Shown here piece by piece: positions 1-9,211 of a DNA stretch of 64,000 nucleotides. The stretch spans positions 62,001-126,000 of the forward strand of contig JAEULA010000034.1 of the NCBI GenBank assembly GCA_016793165.1. Direction: 5' to 3'. The notes beneath the pieces were generated by a model. That model was not told the DNA's origin. It did not search any database and worked only from the letters and a program-made list of their open reading frames with translations. How positions within the stretch are numbered: the first letter of the stretch is position 1; each line of letters opens with the position of its first letter. Source of the stretch: Alphaproteobacteria bacterium (GTDB lineage: Bacteria > Pseudomonadota > Alphaproteobacteria > CACIAM-22H2). A program made the translations under genes and the position numbers.

Positions 1-959
1 TCCAGGCCGAGTCCGATGTCGCGATCACGGCGATCTGGGACGACGACGCGGAACGCGGCCGCGAGGCCGCGACGCGGTTCGGCGTCCCGTTCGTGGCCGA
101 TCTCGACACCGCCCTCGCCGGCTGCGATGCCGTCGCGGTGTGCAGCGAGACGCACGCCCATGTCGCGCTGATCGAGCGCGCGGCACGCGCCGGCCGCGCC
201 GTGCTGTGCGAGAAGCCGCTCGCGACCGACCTGGCGGCGGCCGGCCGCATCGCCGCGGCCGTCGCGGCGGGCGGCATCGCCTTCATGCAGAGCTTCCCGA
301 AGCGGTTCGACCCGGTGTCGCATGCGCTGCGCCGGCTCGTAGCCGACGGCACGCTGGGGCGCATCGGGCTCGTGCGCATCCGCCACGGCCACTTCTACGG
401 GCTCGATCCCGAATTCGCGCGACGCTGGTACGTCGACCCTGCGCGCGCCGGCGGCGGCGCGCTGCTGGACGAGGGCGTCCACGCCGCCGACTTCCTGTGC
501 TGGACTTTCGGCATGCCGGTGGGCGTGATCGCGACGGCGTCGTCGTCGCTCGGGCTCGCGGTCGAGGACCAGGCCATCGCCGTCTTCGACTATGCCGACG
601 GCATGACGGCCGAGATCGTGACCAGCTTCTCCTTCGCCGCCGCCGACATCTCGATCGAGATCTACGGCACGCAAGGCACGGCGCTGGTCTCCGGGGTCGA
701 TCTCGCCTCGCGGGACATCTCGTCCGGCCCGTTCCTGCGCGTGTACACCCGCGACCAGTCGACACGCGAGTGGACGAACGCGGAGCTCGTGCCGCAGTTC
801 AAGCGCGGCCGCTTCCATCATCAGAACGCGATCGCCTTCGCCGCGGCGCTGCGCACGCGCCAGCCGCCGCCGGTCACGCTCGACGACGGCGTGCGCGCAC
901 TGACCCTGATCGTCCGGGCCTACGAGGCGATCCGCACCCACAGCCGGATCGCGATCTGA
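1..959 (+). CDS. Gfo/Idh/MocA-family oxidoreductase (5' end outside window)
   Basis: NAD(P)-dependent oxidoreductase of the Gfo/Idh/MocA family, which usually oxidises or reduces sugars, inositols or similar polyols. The frame is open to base 3 and codes convincingly upstream of the first in-window GTG (93), so the gene begins outside the window and the N-terminal Rossmann glycine motif is missing here. Visible are the CEKPLA motif with the family's catalytic lysine and a C-terminal alpha/beta substrate domain (RWYVDPARAGGGALLDEGVHAADFL lies in its core region, about positions 418-500). It ends about 120 bases before a convergently oriented tRNA gene. The substrate cannot be told from sequence. 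Confidence 0.9.
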   Translation, partial: QAESDVAITAIWDDDAERGREAATRFGVPFVADLDTALAGCDAVAVCSETHAHVALIERAARAGRAVLCEKPLATDLAAAGRIAAAVAAGGIAFMQSFPKRFDPVSHALRRLVADGTLGRIGLVRIRHGHFYGLDPEFARRWYVDPARAGGGALLDEGVHAADFLCWTFGMPVGVIATASSSLGLAVEDQAIAVFDYADGMTAEIVTSFSFAAADISIEIYGTQGTALVSGVDLASRDISSGPFLRVYTRDQSTREWTNAELVPQFKRGRFHHQNAIAFAAALRTRQPPPVTLDDGVRALTLIVRAYEAIRTHSRIAI

Positions 960-1077
960 CCCGTGCGGCCGGGACGGCCCGGCGACCGCGTGGCGGACAC
1001 GGTCGCGCGGCCGATGCGGCGGTCAGGCCGAGGATCGAGGCCGATCCGGACCGATCACGGCCTGGAGTTCCGGGAAG

Positions 1078-1152
1078 TGGCTGGGGCGCTAGGATTCGAA
1101 CCTAGGAATGGCGGTACCAAAAACCGCTGCCTTACCGCTTGGCTACGCCCCA
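1078..1152 (-). tRNA. tRNA-Gln (anticodon UUG)
   Basis: Complete cloverleaf on the minus strand. The acceptor stem is TGGGGCG paired with CGCCCCA, with discriminator G and an encoded CCA at 1078-1080. The D arm contains AGCGGTAAGGC, the anticodon stem GCGGT/ACCGC encloses the loop TTTTGGT (anticodon TTG, read as UUG for glutamine), and the T arm is CTAGG-TTCGAAT-CCTAG. It stands alone between two catabolic genes. Isolated tRNA genes can serve as integration sites, but no flanking integrase is visible. Confidence 0.95.
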
Positions 1153-1327
1153 TCCGTGGGCGGCCATATACCGAGGGCGGCCGGTTTGGGCAACCGATCG
1201 GATGGGGATGGCGCCATCCTCCGGTTCCGCCGGGCGACCGCGCGGCGGGCCTGCGCTGCGCGAATTCCGCTTGCGCGCACCGGCGGGCCTGCGGCCATGC
1301 TCGCGCCGGCAATCCGGAGGTACCCAC

Positions 1328-2635
1328 ATGGCTCGCCATCTCAAGCGCGGCGTCGACGCCGCCACCAAGGCTGCGGCCGACGCGAAGGTTCGCAGCACGG
1401 TCGAGGGCATCCTCACCGACATCGAGGCGCGCGGCGACGCCGCCGTGCGCGAGCTGTCGCAGAAGTTCGACGGCTGGGCGCCGGAGAGCTTCCGCCTGAC
1501 TCCGGCCGAGATCGAGCGCGCCATGAGCCAGGTCGCCAAGCGCGACCTCGACGACATCCGCTTCGCCCAGGCGCAAGTGCGCAACTTCGCCGAGAAGCAG
1601 AAGGCCGCCCTCAAGGACGTCGAGGTCGAGACGCTGCCGGGCGTGGTGCTCGGCCACAAGAACATCCCGGTCAATGCGGTCGGCTGCTACGTGCCCGGCG
1701 GCCGCTACCCGATGGTCGCGTCGGCGCACATGTCGATCGTCACCGCACGCGTCGCCGGCGTGAAGCGCATCATCGCCTGCGCGCCGCCGTTCAAGGGCGG
1801 CGCCCACCCGGCGATCGTCGCCGCGATGCATCTGGGCGGCGCCGACGAGATCTACGTGCTCGGCGGCGTGCAGGCCGTCGGCGCCATGGCGCTCGGCACC
1901 GACGCGATCGCGCCGGTCGACATGATCGTCGGCCCGGGCAACGCCTTCGTCGCCGAGGCCAAGCGCCAGCTCTTCGGCCGCGTCGGCATCGACCTCCTCG
2001 CCGGCCCGACCGAGACGATGATCATCGCCGACGAGACCGTCGACGCCGAGATCTGCGCCACCGACCTGTTGGGCCAGGCGGAGCACGGGCCGACATCGCC
2101 GGCCTTCCTGCTCACGACCTCGGAGAAGCTCGCGCGCGCGACGATGGCCGAGGTCGATCGCCTGCTGACGATCCTGCCCACCGCCGACGTCGCCGGCCAG
2201 GCGTGGCGCGACTGCGGCGAGGTCATCGTCTGCGACGACGAGGCCGAGCTGGTTCGCGAGGCCGACCGCATCGCCTGCGAGCACGTCCAGGTGATGACGC
2301 GCGACCCGGATTATTTCCTCAAGAACATGACGAACTACGGCGCGCTGTTCCTGGGTCCCCGCACCAACGTCTCCTACGGCGACAAGGTGATCGGCACAAA
2401 CCACACGCTGCCGACCAGGCGCGCCGCGCGCTACACGGGCGGGCTGTGGGTCGGCAAATTCATGAAGACCTGCACCTACCAGCGCGTGCTGACCGACGAG
2501 GCCTCGGCGCTGGTGGGTTCGTACTGCTCGCGCCTGTGCGTGCTCGAGGGCTTCTACGCCCATGCCGAGCAGGCCAATGTCCGGGTGCGCCGCTACGGAC
2601 GGCGCAACGTCCCCTATGCCGGCGCCGCGGAGTGA
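1328..2635 (+). CDS. Histidinol dehydrogenase paralogue, HpsN-like
   Basis: NAD-dependent, zinc-containing dehydrogenase of the HisD fold, 435 residues. All HisD functional residues are kept with constant offset: Gln250, His253, Asp352 and His412 as zinc ligands, and Glu318, His319 and His359 at the catalytic site. The sequence around them ([33 protein letters not shown]) matches the sulfopropanediol 3-dehydrogenase HpsN branch more than true HisD. The ATG at 1328 follows a CGGAGG ribosome site. The gene is 4 bases from an SDR and has no his neighbours, so histidine synthesis is unlikely. Oxidation of a polyol or hydroxysulfonate to the acid, in two NAD-linked steps, is inferred from the family. 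Confidence 0.85.
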   Translation: MARHLKRGVDAATKAAADAKVRSTVEGILTDIEARGDAAVRELSQKFDGWAPESFRLTPAEIERAMSQVAKRDLDDIRFAQAQVRNFAEKQKAALKDVEVETLPGVVLGHKNIPVNAVGCYVPGGRYPMVASAHMSIVTARVAGVKRIIACAPPFKGGAHPAIVAAMHLGGADEIYVLGGVQAVGAMALGTDAIAPVDMIVGPGNAFVAEAKRQLFGRVGIDLLAGPTETMIIADETVDAEICATDLLGQAEHGPTSPAFLLTTSEKLARATMAEVDRLLTILPTADVAGQAWRDCGEVIVCDDEAELVREADRIACEHVQVMTRDPDYFLKNMTNYGALFLGPRTNVSYGDKVIGTNHTLPTRRAARYTGGLWVGKFMKTCTYQRVLTDEASALVGSYCSRLCVLEGFYAHAEQANVRVRRYGRRNVPYAGAAE

Positions 2636-2639
2636 AGCG

Positions 2640-3404
2640 ATGACCCTGCCCCGCACTCCTTCCTTCCGCCTCGACGGCAAGCGCGCGCTGGTGACCGGAG
2701 CCGGGCGCGGCATCGGGCTGGGCGCCGCCGCAGCCCTGGCCGAGGCCGGCGCCCATGTGACGCTGGTCTCGCGCACCGCCGCCGAGATCGACGCCGCCGC
2801 TTCGGAGATCCGCAAGAACGGCGGCCAGGCCGAGACGCTGGCGCTGGACGTGACCAAGGTGGAGGCGCTGCGTGCCGCGCTCGACCTGCGCCCCGCCTTC
2901 GACGTCTTCGTCAACAATGCGGGCGGCGCCCGCCACGCGCCCCTCGTCGACGTGACGATCGAGGACTACGACGCGGTGATGGGCCTCAACGTCCGCGCCG
3001 CCTTCTTCGCCATGCAGGCGGTCGTGCGCGGCATGATCGCCGCGGGCAAGAAGGGCTCGGTGATCAACATCTCCTCGCAGATGGGCCATGTCGGCGGTCC
3101 GCGCCGCACGGTGTATTGCGCGACCAAGTTCGCGCTCGAGGGGCTGACCAAGGCGGCGGCGATCGAGCTCGGCGCGCACGGCATCCGCGTCAACACGCTC
3201 TGCCCGACGTTCATCGAGACGCCGATGACGCGCCCCGGCCTCGCGGACAAGAAGAACATGGAGTGGATCATGTCCAAGATTAAGCTGGGCCGTGTCGGCC
3301 AGGTCGAGGACCTGATGGGCGCCATCGTGTTCCTCGCGTCGGACGCCTCGGCGCTGATGACCGGCTCGGCCGTGCTGGTCGACGGCGGCTGGACCGCGGA
3401 GTGA
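2640..3404 (+). CDS. SDR-family oxidoreductase
   Basis: Classical short-chain dehydrogenase/reductase of 254 residues. It shows the NAD(P) motif TGAGRGIG near residue 18, the NNAGG motif near residue 88, and the catalytic YCATK (Tyr and Lys four apart) near residue 160. The C-terminal DGGWTAE ending is typical of the family. The ATG lies 4 bases after the HpsN-like gene, and the stop overlaps the next gene's possible GTG, so the three genes form an operon. In sulfopropanediol pathways SDRs (HpsO/HpsP) interconvert enantiomers through a ketone, and a similar partner role is possible but not shown here. Confidence 0.88.
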   Translation: MTLPRTPSFRLDGKRALVTGAGRGIGLGAAAALAEAGAHVTLVSRTAAEIDAAASEIRKNGGQAETLALDVTKVEALRAALDLRPAFDVFVNNAGGARHAPLVDVTIEDYDAVMGLNVRAAFFAMQAVVRGMIAAGKKGSVINISSQMGHVGGPRRTVYCATKFALEGLTKAAAIELGAHGIRVNTLCPTFIETPMTRPGLADKKNMEWIMSKIKLGRVGQVEDLMGAIVFLASDASALMTGSAVLVDGGWTAE

Positions 3405-3412
3405 CCGGCGCC

Positions 3413-4147
3413 ATGGACGAGATCGCGAACCGCAGGACCGGCGAAGCGGACTATCTCGCACGCATCGGCATCGCCCCGCGCAACGACGTCGATCGCGCCA
3501 TCGCGATGCGCCGTTCGCTGCGCGCCTTCAAGCCCGACACCGTGCCGCACGAGCTCGTCGCGCACATCCTGCGCATCGCCGCGCGCGCGCCGAGCGGAAC
3601 GAACATGCAGCCCTGGCGCGTCCACGTCGCGACCGGGGCCGCGAAGGCGCGGCTGAGCACCGCCGTCCTCGCCGCCCACGACGCGCCCGAGGCCCACGAG
3701 CAGCCCTATCGCTACTACCCGGCCGAGTTCTTCGAGCCCTATCTCGCCCGCCGCCGCAAGGTCGGTTGGGACCTCTACGGCCTGCTCGGCATCACCCGCG
3801 CCGACAAGGCGAAGATGCACGCCCAGCACGGGCGCAACTTCCTCTTCTTCGACGCGCCGGTCGGCATGATCGTCACCATCGACCGCCGGCTCGAGATCGG
3901 CAGCTGGCTCGACCTCGGCATGTTCATCGAGAACGTCATGGTCGCCGCCGTCGGCCACGGCCTCGACACCTGCCCGCAGGCCGCCTTCGCCAGGTTTCAT
4001 CGCGCGATCCGCGAGGTGCTGCCGCTCGCCGAGAGCGAGGTCGTCGTCTGCGGCATCGCGATGGGCTACGCCGTTCCCGAGGCGCCCGAGAACCAGCTCG
4101 TCACCGAGCGCGCCCCGGTCGAGGAGTTCGCGACGTTCCACGAGTGA
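3413..4147 (+). CDS. Nitroreductase-family protein
   Basis: FMN-dependent NAD(P)H oxidoreductase of the nitroreductase family, about 244 residues. It carries the N-terminal RRSLRAF and APSGTNMQPW segments that bind FMN, and a C-terminal GIAMGYAVPEAPEN stretch usual for the family. A GTG at 3401 would overlap the SDR stop (GTGA) and add four residues. The ATG at 3413 is chosen but both are plausible. It is the last gene of the run. Members reduce nitro groups, enals or quinones, or dehalogenate, and the substrate here is unknown. The 3' end overlaps a convergent degraded gene. Confidence 0.85.
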   Translation: MDEIANRRTGEADYLARIGIAPRNDVDRAIAMRRSLRAFKPDTVPHELVAHILRIAARAPSGTNMQPWRVHVATGAAKARLSTAVLAAHDAPEAHEQPYRYYPAEFFEPYLARRRKVGWDLYGLLGITRADKAKMHAQHGRNFLFFDAPVGMIVTIDRRLEIGSWLDLGMFIENVMVAAVGHGLDTCPQAAFARFHRAIREVLPLAESEVVVCGIAMGYAVPEAPENQLVTERAPVEEFATFHE

Positions 4148-4545
4148 GTTGGCAAGCGCGCTCCGCCTCGGACCACAGGACGAATTCGTGGACGAGGTCC
4201 GGCTCGTTCACCAGCGACCGCAGTACCAGACGCGCGAAGCCGTTCGCCGTCTCCCGGAACGCGCGCCAGCTCGCCGCCTCGTTCGAGGAGGAATCGACGA
4301 CGACGTCCATGCGGGGCGTGAGGGAACGATCGCGAGGGTCGATGTCGAAGCCTTCGAGGCCGAGGACGGCAAGATCCGCCTCGTCGCAGGCCTCGATGAA
4401 CGCCAGGGCGGCGGCGATCGGGAAATAGGGAATGCCGCTGCGCGAGACGAAGCGCGCTGCCGCGGTACAGGATGAAGAGCCAGCCTTCGTCCGAGAGCCT
4501 GCCGATGCGGCAGGGCCAGCACTCGAGCAACGGAGGGAATTTCAT
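4101..4545 (-). pseudogene. Frameshifted small protein gene of unknown function
   Basis: An ATG at 4545 opens a frame with a sensible start (MKFPPLLECWPCRIGRLSD, then GWLFILYRG) that turns into arginine-rich noise after about residue 30. A one-base shift near 4440-4460 continues it as a normal-looking acidic protein (VSRSGIPYFPIAAALAFIEA, then LAVLGLEGFDI and the segment from MDVVVDSSS to EFVLWSEAERACQL) that stops at 4101. The downstream frame has no ATG or GTG of its own before a stop. Together they would give roughly 145 residues. The family is not recognised. A real inactivating frameshift and a sequencing error cannot be separated. It overlaps the convergent nitroreductase by 47 bases. 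Confidence 0.6.
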
Positions 4546-4703
4546 GACGGCGCGGATGCTGGGGCGCTGCGCGTCGATCCAAATCCGCCTCTTGCCGGAC
4601 GCCGCCGAAAGCGACGGTCGACGACCACAGGGCACGCACGCCGAACAACGTCGCCGATGCGCGATCGGCTGCGTCGCGGAGAACCTGCGGCCGCGTCCTC
4701 CGC

Positions 4704-5954
4704 TCAGGCCGGCGTGGCGTTGAGGGTGGCGGGATCGAAACCGGCGACGCGCTTGTAGTGCGCGGCGATCGTCTCGAGCTCGACGCGCGGCACGACGTCG
4801 TCGATGCGCGCGAAGCCGGCAGGCGCGCGCTCCTCGGCGAGCTGCATGACCTGCTCCGGCCCGTTGCCGCGGTTGGCGAGGACGATCGCCGAGGTCGGGG
4901 GGCGGCGCTCGGCCTCATAGGCCTGCAGGGCCGAAGACGCTGTGCCGTTGGCCGCGATCGCGCGTGCGAGCGCCGCGGCATCGAGGATCGCCTGCGAGGC
5001 GCCGTTCGAGCCGATCGGATACATCGGATGCGCCGCGTCGCCGAGCAACGTCACCGGTCCCCACGACCACCGATCCAGGGGGTCGCGATCGACCATCGGG
5101 AACTCGTAGCTGCCGGTTGCACCACGAATCAGCGCCGGCACGTCGAGCCAGTCGAAGCGCCAGGACTCGAACCGCGGCAGGAATTCCTCGAGCTTCCCCG
5201 GCCGGTTCCAGTCCTCGCGCCGCCACGGCGTCGAGGGATCGACGCGCAGCTCGGCGATCCAGTTGAGCCGCGCGCGGCCGCGTTCGTGGGCCGCGCGCGA
5301 GATCGGATAGCAGACGAACTTCTGGTTCTGGTGTCCGGCCATGATCATCGAGCGGCCGGTGAGGAACGGCGCCCAATCCTCGGTCACCGCGCGCCAGAGG
5401 ATGGCGCCGTTCCACTTCGGCGCGCCCTCGCCCGGCACGAGCTGCGCGCGCACCGCGGAATGGATCCCGTCGGCGGCGATCAGCAGGTCTGCCTCGCGCC
5501 AGCCGAGATCGGCGCCGTCGACACCGGCGAACAGCGCGCGCACGCGGCCGCCGGCCGTCTCCTCGACCGCCACGACGCGACGGCCGAAATGAAGCCGCGC
5601 CTCGCCCAGCCGCTCACGCACGGCGCCAAGCAGGATCATCTGCAGCTCGCCGCGATGGATCGAGAACTGCGGCCAGTTGTACCCGGCCGCCAGCCCCCGC
5701 GGCTCCCGCCAGATCTCCTGGCCGTGCTTGTTGAAGTAGACGAGCTCCTGGGTACGGATCGCCACCGCGTCGAGGCGGTCGGCGATGCGGAGGCCGGTCA
5801 GCACCTTCACCGCATGCGGCAGCAGGTTGATGCCGACACCGAGCGGTCGCAGCTCGGACACCAGCTCGTGCACCTCGCAGTCGACGCCCTTGGCGTGCAG
5901 CGCCAGGGCGGTCGCGAGTCCGCCGATGCCGGCTCCGGCGATGAGAACTTTCAC
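4704..5954 (-). CDS. FAD-dependent monooxygenase, PhzS/salicylate-hydroxylase type
   Basis: Group A flavoprotein monooxygenase, 416 residues, expected to hydroxylate an aromatic ring using NAD(P)H and oxygen. The N-terminus has the FAD Rossmann motif GAGIGG, the middle has ADGIHSAVR (the DG motif), and the C-terminal third has GDAAHPMYPIGSNGA, which contacts the FAD pyrophosphate. The overall pattern (ATALALHAKG near the start, FSIHRGELQ, WNGAILWRAV) is closest to the PhzS-like flavin-dependent oxidoreductases. It starts with GTG at 5954 and sits 17 bases behind a TRAP binding-protein gene, so uptake and oxidation of the same compound are likely linked. Confidence 0.88.
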   Translation of the reverse strand: MKVLIAGAGIGGLATALALHAKGVDCEVHELVSELRPLGVGINLLPHAVKVLTGLRIADRLDAVAIRTQELVYFNKHGQEIWREPRGLAAGYNWPQFSIHRGELQMILLGAVRERLGEARLHFGRRVVAVEETAGGRVRALFAGVDGADLGWREADLLIAADGIHSAVRAQLVPGEGAPKWNGAILWRAVTEDWAPFLTGRSMIMAGHQNQKFVCYPISRAAHERGRARLNWIAELRVDPSTPWRREDWNRPGKLEEFLPRFESWRFDWLDVPALIRGATGSYEFPMVDRDPLDRWSWGPVTLLGDAAHPMYPIGSNGASQAILDAAALARAIAANGTASSALQAYEAERRPPTSAIVLANRGNGPEQVMQLAEERAPAGFARIDDVVPRVELETIAAHYKRVAGFDPATLNATPA

Positions 5955-5971
5955 GGCGACCCCGGGTGCGT

Positions 5972-7021
5972 TCAGCCCGCCGGACCGGCGTGCTGGGCGA
6001 CCAGACCGCGCAGGTCGTCGACCAGCGCCTTGCCGTCGAAGCCGCGCTTGGCCGCGTCGGCGATCCAGGCGTCGATCACCCGCTGGGCTGCTTCCTGCCA
6101 GCGCTTCGTCTCGGCCGCGTCGAGGGTGATGATCGCGTTCTTGCGCGCCTTGGCGACCTCGATCGCCGGCAGGTCGCCCGCATCCATGACGCGACCCAAC
6201 TCGTTGGCCGCTGCCGCGCCCGAGTTGTCGTCGATCACCTTGCGCAGGTCGGCGGGCAGCGAGTCGTAGCGCGCCTTGTTCATCGCGAAGACGAACAACG
6301 TCGTGTAGAGCGCGCGCGTGCCCGAGAAGTCGGTGTGGCTCTGCACCAGCTCGGGAATGCGCAGCGAGCGCGTCACCTCCCAGGGGACGACGGTGCCGTC
6401 GATCACGCCGCGCTGCAGCGCCTCGGGCACCTGCGGCACCGGCATCGGCACCGGCACCGCGCCGAGCGCCTCGAGCAGCTGCGAGATGACGCGCGTCGGC
6501 GCGCGCAGCTTAAGCCCGCGCATGTCCTCGAGCTTGCGCACGCCGTTGCCGCGCACATGCAGCAGGCCGGGGCCGTGGGCATGGACGGCGAGCACATGCA
6601 CGTCGCGGTATTCGTCCCGCAGATGGCGCTCGTAGAAGGTCCAGGCGGCGCGGCTCGTCTGCTCGGCATTGCCGCAGATGAACGGCAGATCGAAGACCTC
6701 GGATTTGGGAAAGCGGTCGGGCGTGTAGCCGGTGAGCGTCCAGATGATGTCGACGACGCCGTCCTTGGCCTGGTCGAACAGCGCGGGCGCGCGCCCGCCC
6801 AACTGCATGGCGGGATAGATCTCGACCTTCAACCGCCCGCCGGACTGGTCCTGGACGCGCTTGGCCCAGGGCTCGATGAAACCGGCGGGGACCGGCGCCT
6901 GCGGCGGCAGGAAGTGGTGGATGCGCAGCGTGACCTGCTGCGCGCGCGCGGGCTGCGCAGCGGCGGCGGCTCCGGCGGCGAGCGCGCTCGCGACGACGGT
7001 ACGGCGGCGGATCGAGATCAT
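5972..7021 (-). CDS. dctP: TRAP transporter solute-binding protein (DctP family)
   Basis: Periplasmic binding protein of a TRAP transporter, 349 residues. A Tat-like or Sec signal (ISIRRRTVVASALAAG, cleavage near ARA-QQ) is followed by the DctP fold, with the usual RIHHFLPPQAPVPAGF opening and LKLRAPTRVISQLLEALGAV near residue 170, where the substrate-carboxylate arginine lies. GGAGG precedes the ATG. It is transcribed away from the dctQ and dctM genes (7181 onward), so the cassette is split into two divergent units, with this half joined to the flavin monooxygenase. The substrate is probably an organic acid, which is the family norm. Confidence 0.9.
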   Translation of the reverse strand: MISIRRRTVVASALAAGAAAAAQPARAQQVTLRIHHFLPPQAPVPAGFIEPWAKRVQDQSGGRLKVEIYPAMQLGGRAPALFDQAKDGVVDIIWTLTGYTPDRFPKSEVFDLPFICGNAEQTSRAAWTFYERHLRDEYRDVHVLAVHAHGPGLLHVRGNGVRKLEDMRGLKLRAPTRVISQLLEALGAVPVPMPVPQVPEALQRGVIDGTVVPWEVTRSLRIPELVQSHTDFSGTRALYTTLFVFAMNKARYDSLPADLRKVIDDNSGAAAANELGRVMDAGDLPAIEVAKARKNAIITLDAAETKRWQEAAQRVIDAWIADAAKRGFDGKALVDDLRGLVAQHAGPAG

Positions 7022-7116
7022 GCGGCTTGTCCTCCCTGGTCGGCAGCTGCGGTCGGCGGCTGGGCCGGCGGCCTGCCCGATATGCCCGTGCTTGAGCCGT
7101 CGAGGGGAGAGAAACT

Positions 7117-7137
7117 ATCGTCCGGTCTCGGGACGAT
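7117..7137. promoter_or_regulatory. Inverted repeat in divergent dctP/dctQM control region
   Basis: Perfect 7-bp arms ATCGTCC and GGACGAT separated by 7 bases, placed 96 bases upstream of dctP and 43 bases upstream of dctQ. Position and symmetry suit an operator for a dimeric regulator controlling both directions. No regulator gene is adjacent, so this is an inference from symmetry. Confidence 0.4.
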
Positions 7138-7180
7138 CAACGCGCCGCCTCCAGAAGCGCCGCGAAACACGAGGGGCATC

Positions 7181-7750
7181 ATGGAATCGGGCGACGCGGA
7201 GACGCGGGCCGCAGCGAGGGATCCCGTCGGCCGTGGGCTCGAGCGCGCCGCCGACGGAGCGGCCGTGTTCGGCGGCCTCGTGCTCTCCGCGATGATCGTG
7301 GTCACGATCCTGAGCATCGCCGGCCGCGCGCTTGCCGGGCTCGGCCGGCACCTGCCCGTATTCGGCGCGTTCGGCCCGGTGCCGGGCGACTTCGAGATCC
7401 TGTCGATGGCCGGCGCCGTGGCGGTCGCCGCATTCATGCCGCTGTGCCAGATGCGTGCAGGCCACGTCGTGGTCGACCTGCTGTTTCGAGGGGCCGGCCC
7501 GCGCTGGCACGCGCTGTTCGGCGTGGTCGCGAACCTGCTCTTCGTCCTCGTCGGGGCACTGATCGTGCGCAGCCTCGTCGCGGGCGGGCTCGACAAGCAC
7601 GCCTATCGCGAGACCACGATGCTGCTGCGCATGCCGGCATGGTGGGGCTATGCAGGCATGGCGGCATTCTTCGCCCAGGCGGTGCTCTGCGCGGCGTGGC
7701 TCACGCTGCGCGAGGCGCGCGACCTCTTCGCGCCGGCACGGTCGCCGTGA
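7181..7750 (+). CDS. dctQ: TRAP transporter small membrane subunit (DctQ family)
   Basis: Integral membrane protein of 189 residues with four predicted hydrophobic helices (about residues 28-50, 72-95, 108-128, 148-172), which fits DctQ. It couples the large DctM channel with the binding protein. The ATG at 7181 starts just after the GAGGGGCATC sequence. The stop overlaps the GTG start of dctM. Sequence conservation in this family is low, so the call rests on topology and on context. Confidence 0.85.
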   Translation: MESGDAETRAAARDPVGRGLERAADGAAVFGGLVLSAMIVVTILSIAGRALAGLGRHLPVFGAFGPVPGDFEILSMAGAVAVAAFMPLCQMRAGHVVVDLLFRGAGPRWHALFGVVANLLFVLVGALIVRSLVAGGLDKHAYRETTMLLRMPAWWGYAGMAAFFAQAVLCAAWLTLREARDLFAPARSP

Positions 7751-9063
7751 GCGCCGTCGCGCTCGGCACGCTCGTCTTCGCGGCGATGCTCGCCGCGATG
7801 TTCCTGCGTGTGCCCATCGGCCTGGCGATGTTCATCGCCGGAGGGTTCGGCATGGTCGTGCTGCGCAGCTGGAGCGCCCTGGTCGGCAGCCTCAAGAGCG
7901 TCGCCTACGACGTGTTCGCCACCGACTCTCTCGCCGTCATCCCGATCTTCCTGCTGATGGGGCATTTCGCGGCGCAGGCCGGCATGAGCGCCGCGCTCTT
8001 CCGCCTTGCGCAGGCGCTGCTCGGCCACCGGCGCGGCGGCCTCGCGATCGCGACGATCGGCGCCTGCGCGGGCTTCGGCGCGATCTGCGGCTCGTCGATC
8101 GCCACCGCCGCCACGATGGGTCAGGTGGCGCTGCCCGAGATGCGGCGGGCAGGCTACGCCGGCAGCCTGTCGACCGGGACGCTCGCCGCGGGCGGCACGC
8201 TCGGGATCCTGATCCCGCCTTCGATCGTGCTTGTCATCTACGCGATCCTCGCCGAGCAGAACATCGCCAAGCTCTTCGTCGCCGCCTTCCTGCCGGGCGT
8301 GCTGGCGGCGCTCGGCTACATGACCGCCATTGCGCTCGTCGTGCGGCGCACACCCGGTCTCGCGCCGACGACGCCGCGCGCCACGGGCCGCGAGCTGCGC
8401 CGGGCCATCCTCGCGGTCTGGCCGGTGCTCGCGATCTTCGCGCTGGTGATCGGCGGCATGTACGGCGGGCTGTTCACGCCGACCGAGGGCGCGGCGGTCG
8501 GGGCGTTCGGCACGGCGCTGCTCGCGCTGCGCGCGGGCATGCGGCTGGGCGGGTTCCTCGAATGCCTGCGCCGCACGGCCGTCGCCACCGCGATGATCTT
8601 CTTCATCGTGCTCGGCGCGCAGCTGTTCAACAGCTTCATGGCCTTCACCCAGATCCCGCAGATCGCCGCCGACGCGATCGCCGGATCGGGCCTCAACGCC
8701 TGGGTCGTGCTGGCGCTGATCCTACTCGCCTATCTCGTGCTCGGCTGCCTGATGGACTCGCTGAGCATGATCCTGCTCACGATCCCGATCTTCTTCCCGG
8801 CCATCATGAAGCTCGACTTCGGCCTGCCGCCCGAGCAGGTGGCGATCTGGTTCGGGATCCTGGCGCTGATCGTCGTCGAGGTCGGGCTGATCACGCCGCC
8901 GGTCGGCATGAACCTGTTCGTCATCAACGCCATGGCGCGCGACGTGCCGATGCTCGACACGTATCGCGGCGTGCTGCCCTTCGTAGTCACCGACATCCTG
9001 CGCACGATCGTGCTGGTCGTCTTCCCGGGGATCACGCTGATCGCGCTTCGCCTCCTCGAGTGA
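7747..9063 (+). CDS. dctM: TRAP transporter large permease subunit (DctM family)
   Basis: Sodium-coupled permease of the TRAP system, 438 residues with about twelve hydrophobic helices. Typical DctM segments are RVPIGLAMFIAGG near the start, GSSIATAATMGQVALPEM, GTLGILIPPSIVLVIYA and GLITPPVGMNLFVINA near the end. Translation starts at a GTG that overlaps the dctQ stop (GTGA), so the two are translationally coupled. It pairs with the divergent dctP at 5972-7021. Confidence 0.93.
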   Translation: MSAVALGTLVFAAMLAAMFLRVPIGLAMFIAGGFGMVVLRSWSALVGSLKSVAYDVFATDSLAVIPIFLLMGHFAAQAGMSAALFRLAQALLGHRRGGLAIATIGACAGFGAICGSSIATAATMGQVALPEMRRAGYAGSLSTGTLAAGGTLGILIPPSIVLVIYAILAEQNIAKLFVAAFLPGVLAALGYMTAIALVVRRTPGLAPTTPRATGRELRRAILAVWPVLAIFALVIGGMYGGLFTPTEGAAVGAFGTALLALRAGMRLGGFLECLRRTAVATAMIFFIVLGAQLFNSFMAFTQIPQIAADAIAGSGLNAWVVLALILLAYLVLGCLMDSLSMILLTIPIFFPAIMKLDFGLPPEQVAIWFGILALIVVEVGLITPPVGMNLFVINAMARDVPMLDTYRGVLPFVVTDILRTIVLVVFPGITLIALRLLE

Positions 9064-9064
9064 G

Positions 9065-9081
9065 CGTTGCGGCGCGCAACG
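9065..9081. terminator. Hairpin after TRAP dctM
   Basis: Perfect 7-bp stem CGTTGCG/CGCAACG with a 3-base loop, starting one base after the dctM stop. There is no T-run, so it is at best a transcript-end hairpin rather than a standard intrinsic terminator. Confidence 0.35.
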
Positions 9082-9211
9082 GGTTCGGGCTGCGAGTCGT
9101 GCCTCGGCGATGTCCGCGAGCAATCACGCATCGGCGTCGCGGCCCGCACGAGGCCGATCCGCGCGCCCCTGCCCGGCCGATCGATGCGGCGAGCGCGGCC
9201 CGGAGGACGCG

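Noticed and set aside
1328..2635. Calling this gene histidine-biosynthetic hisD
   Set aside because: No his genes nearby, and the sequence around the catalytic residues is of HpsN type, though the residues themselves are those of HisD.
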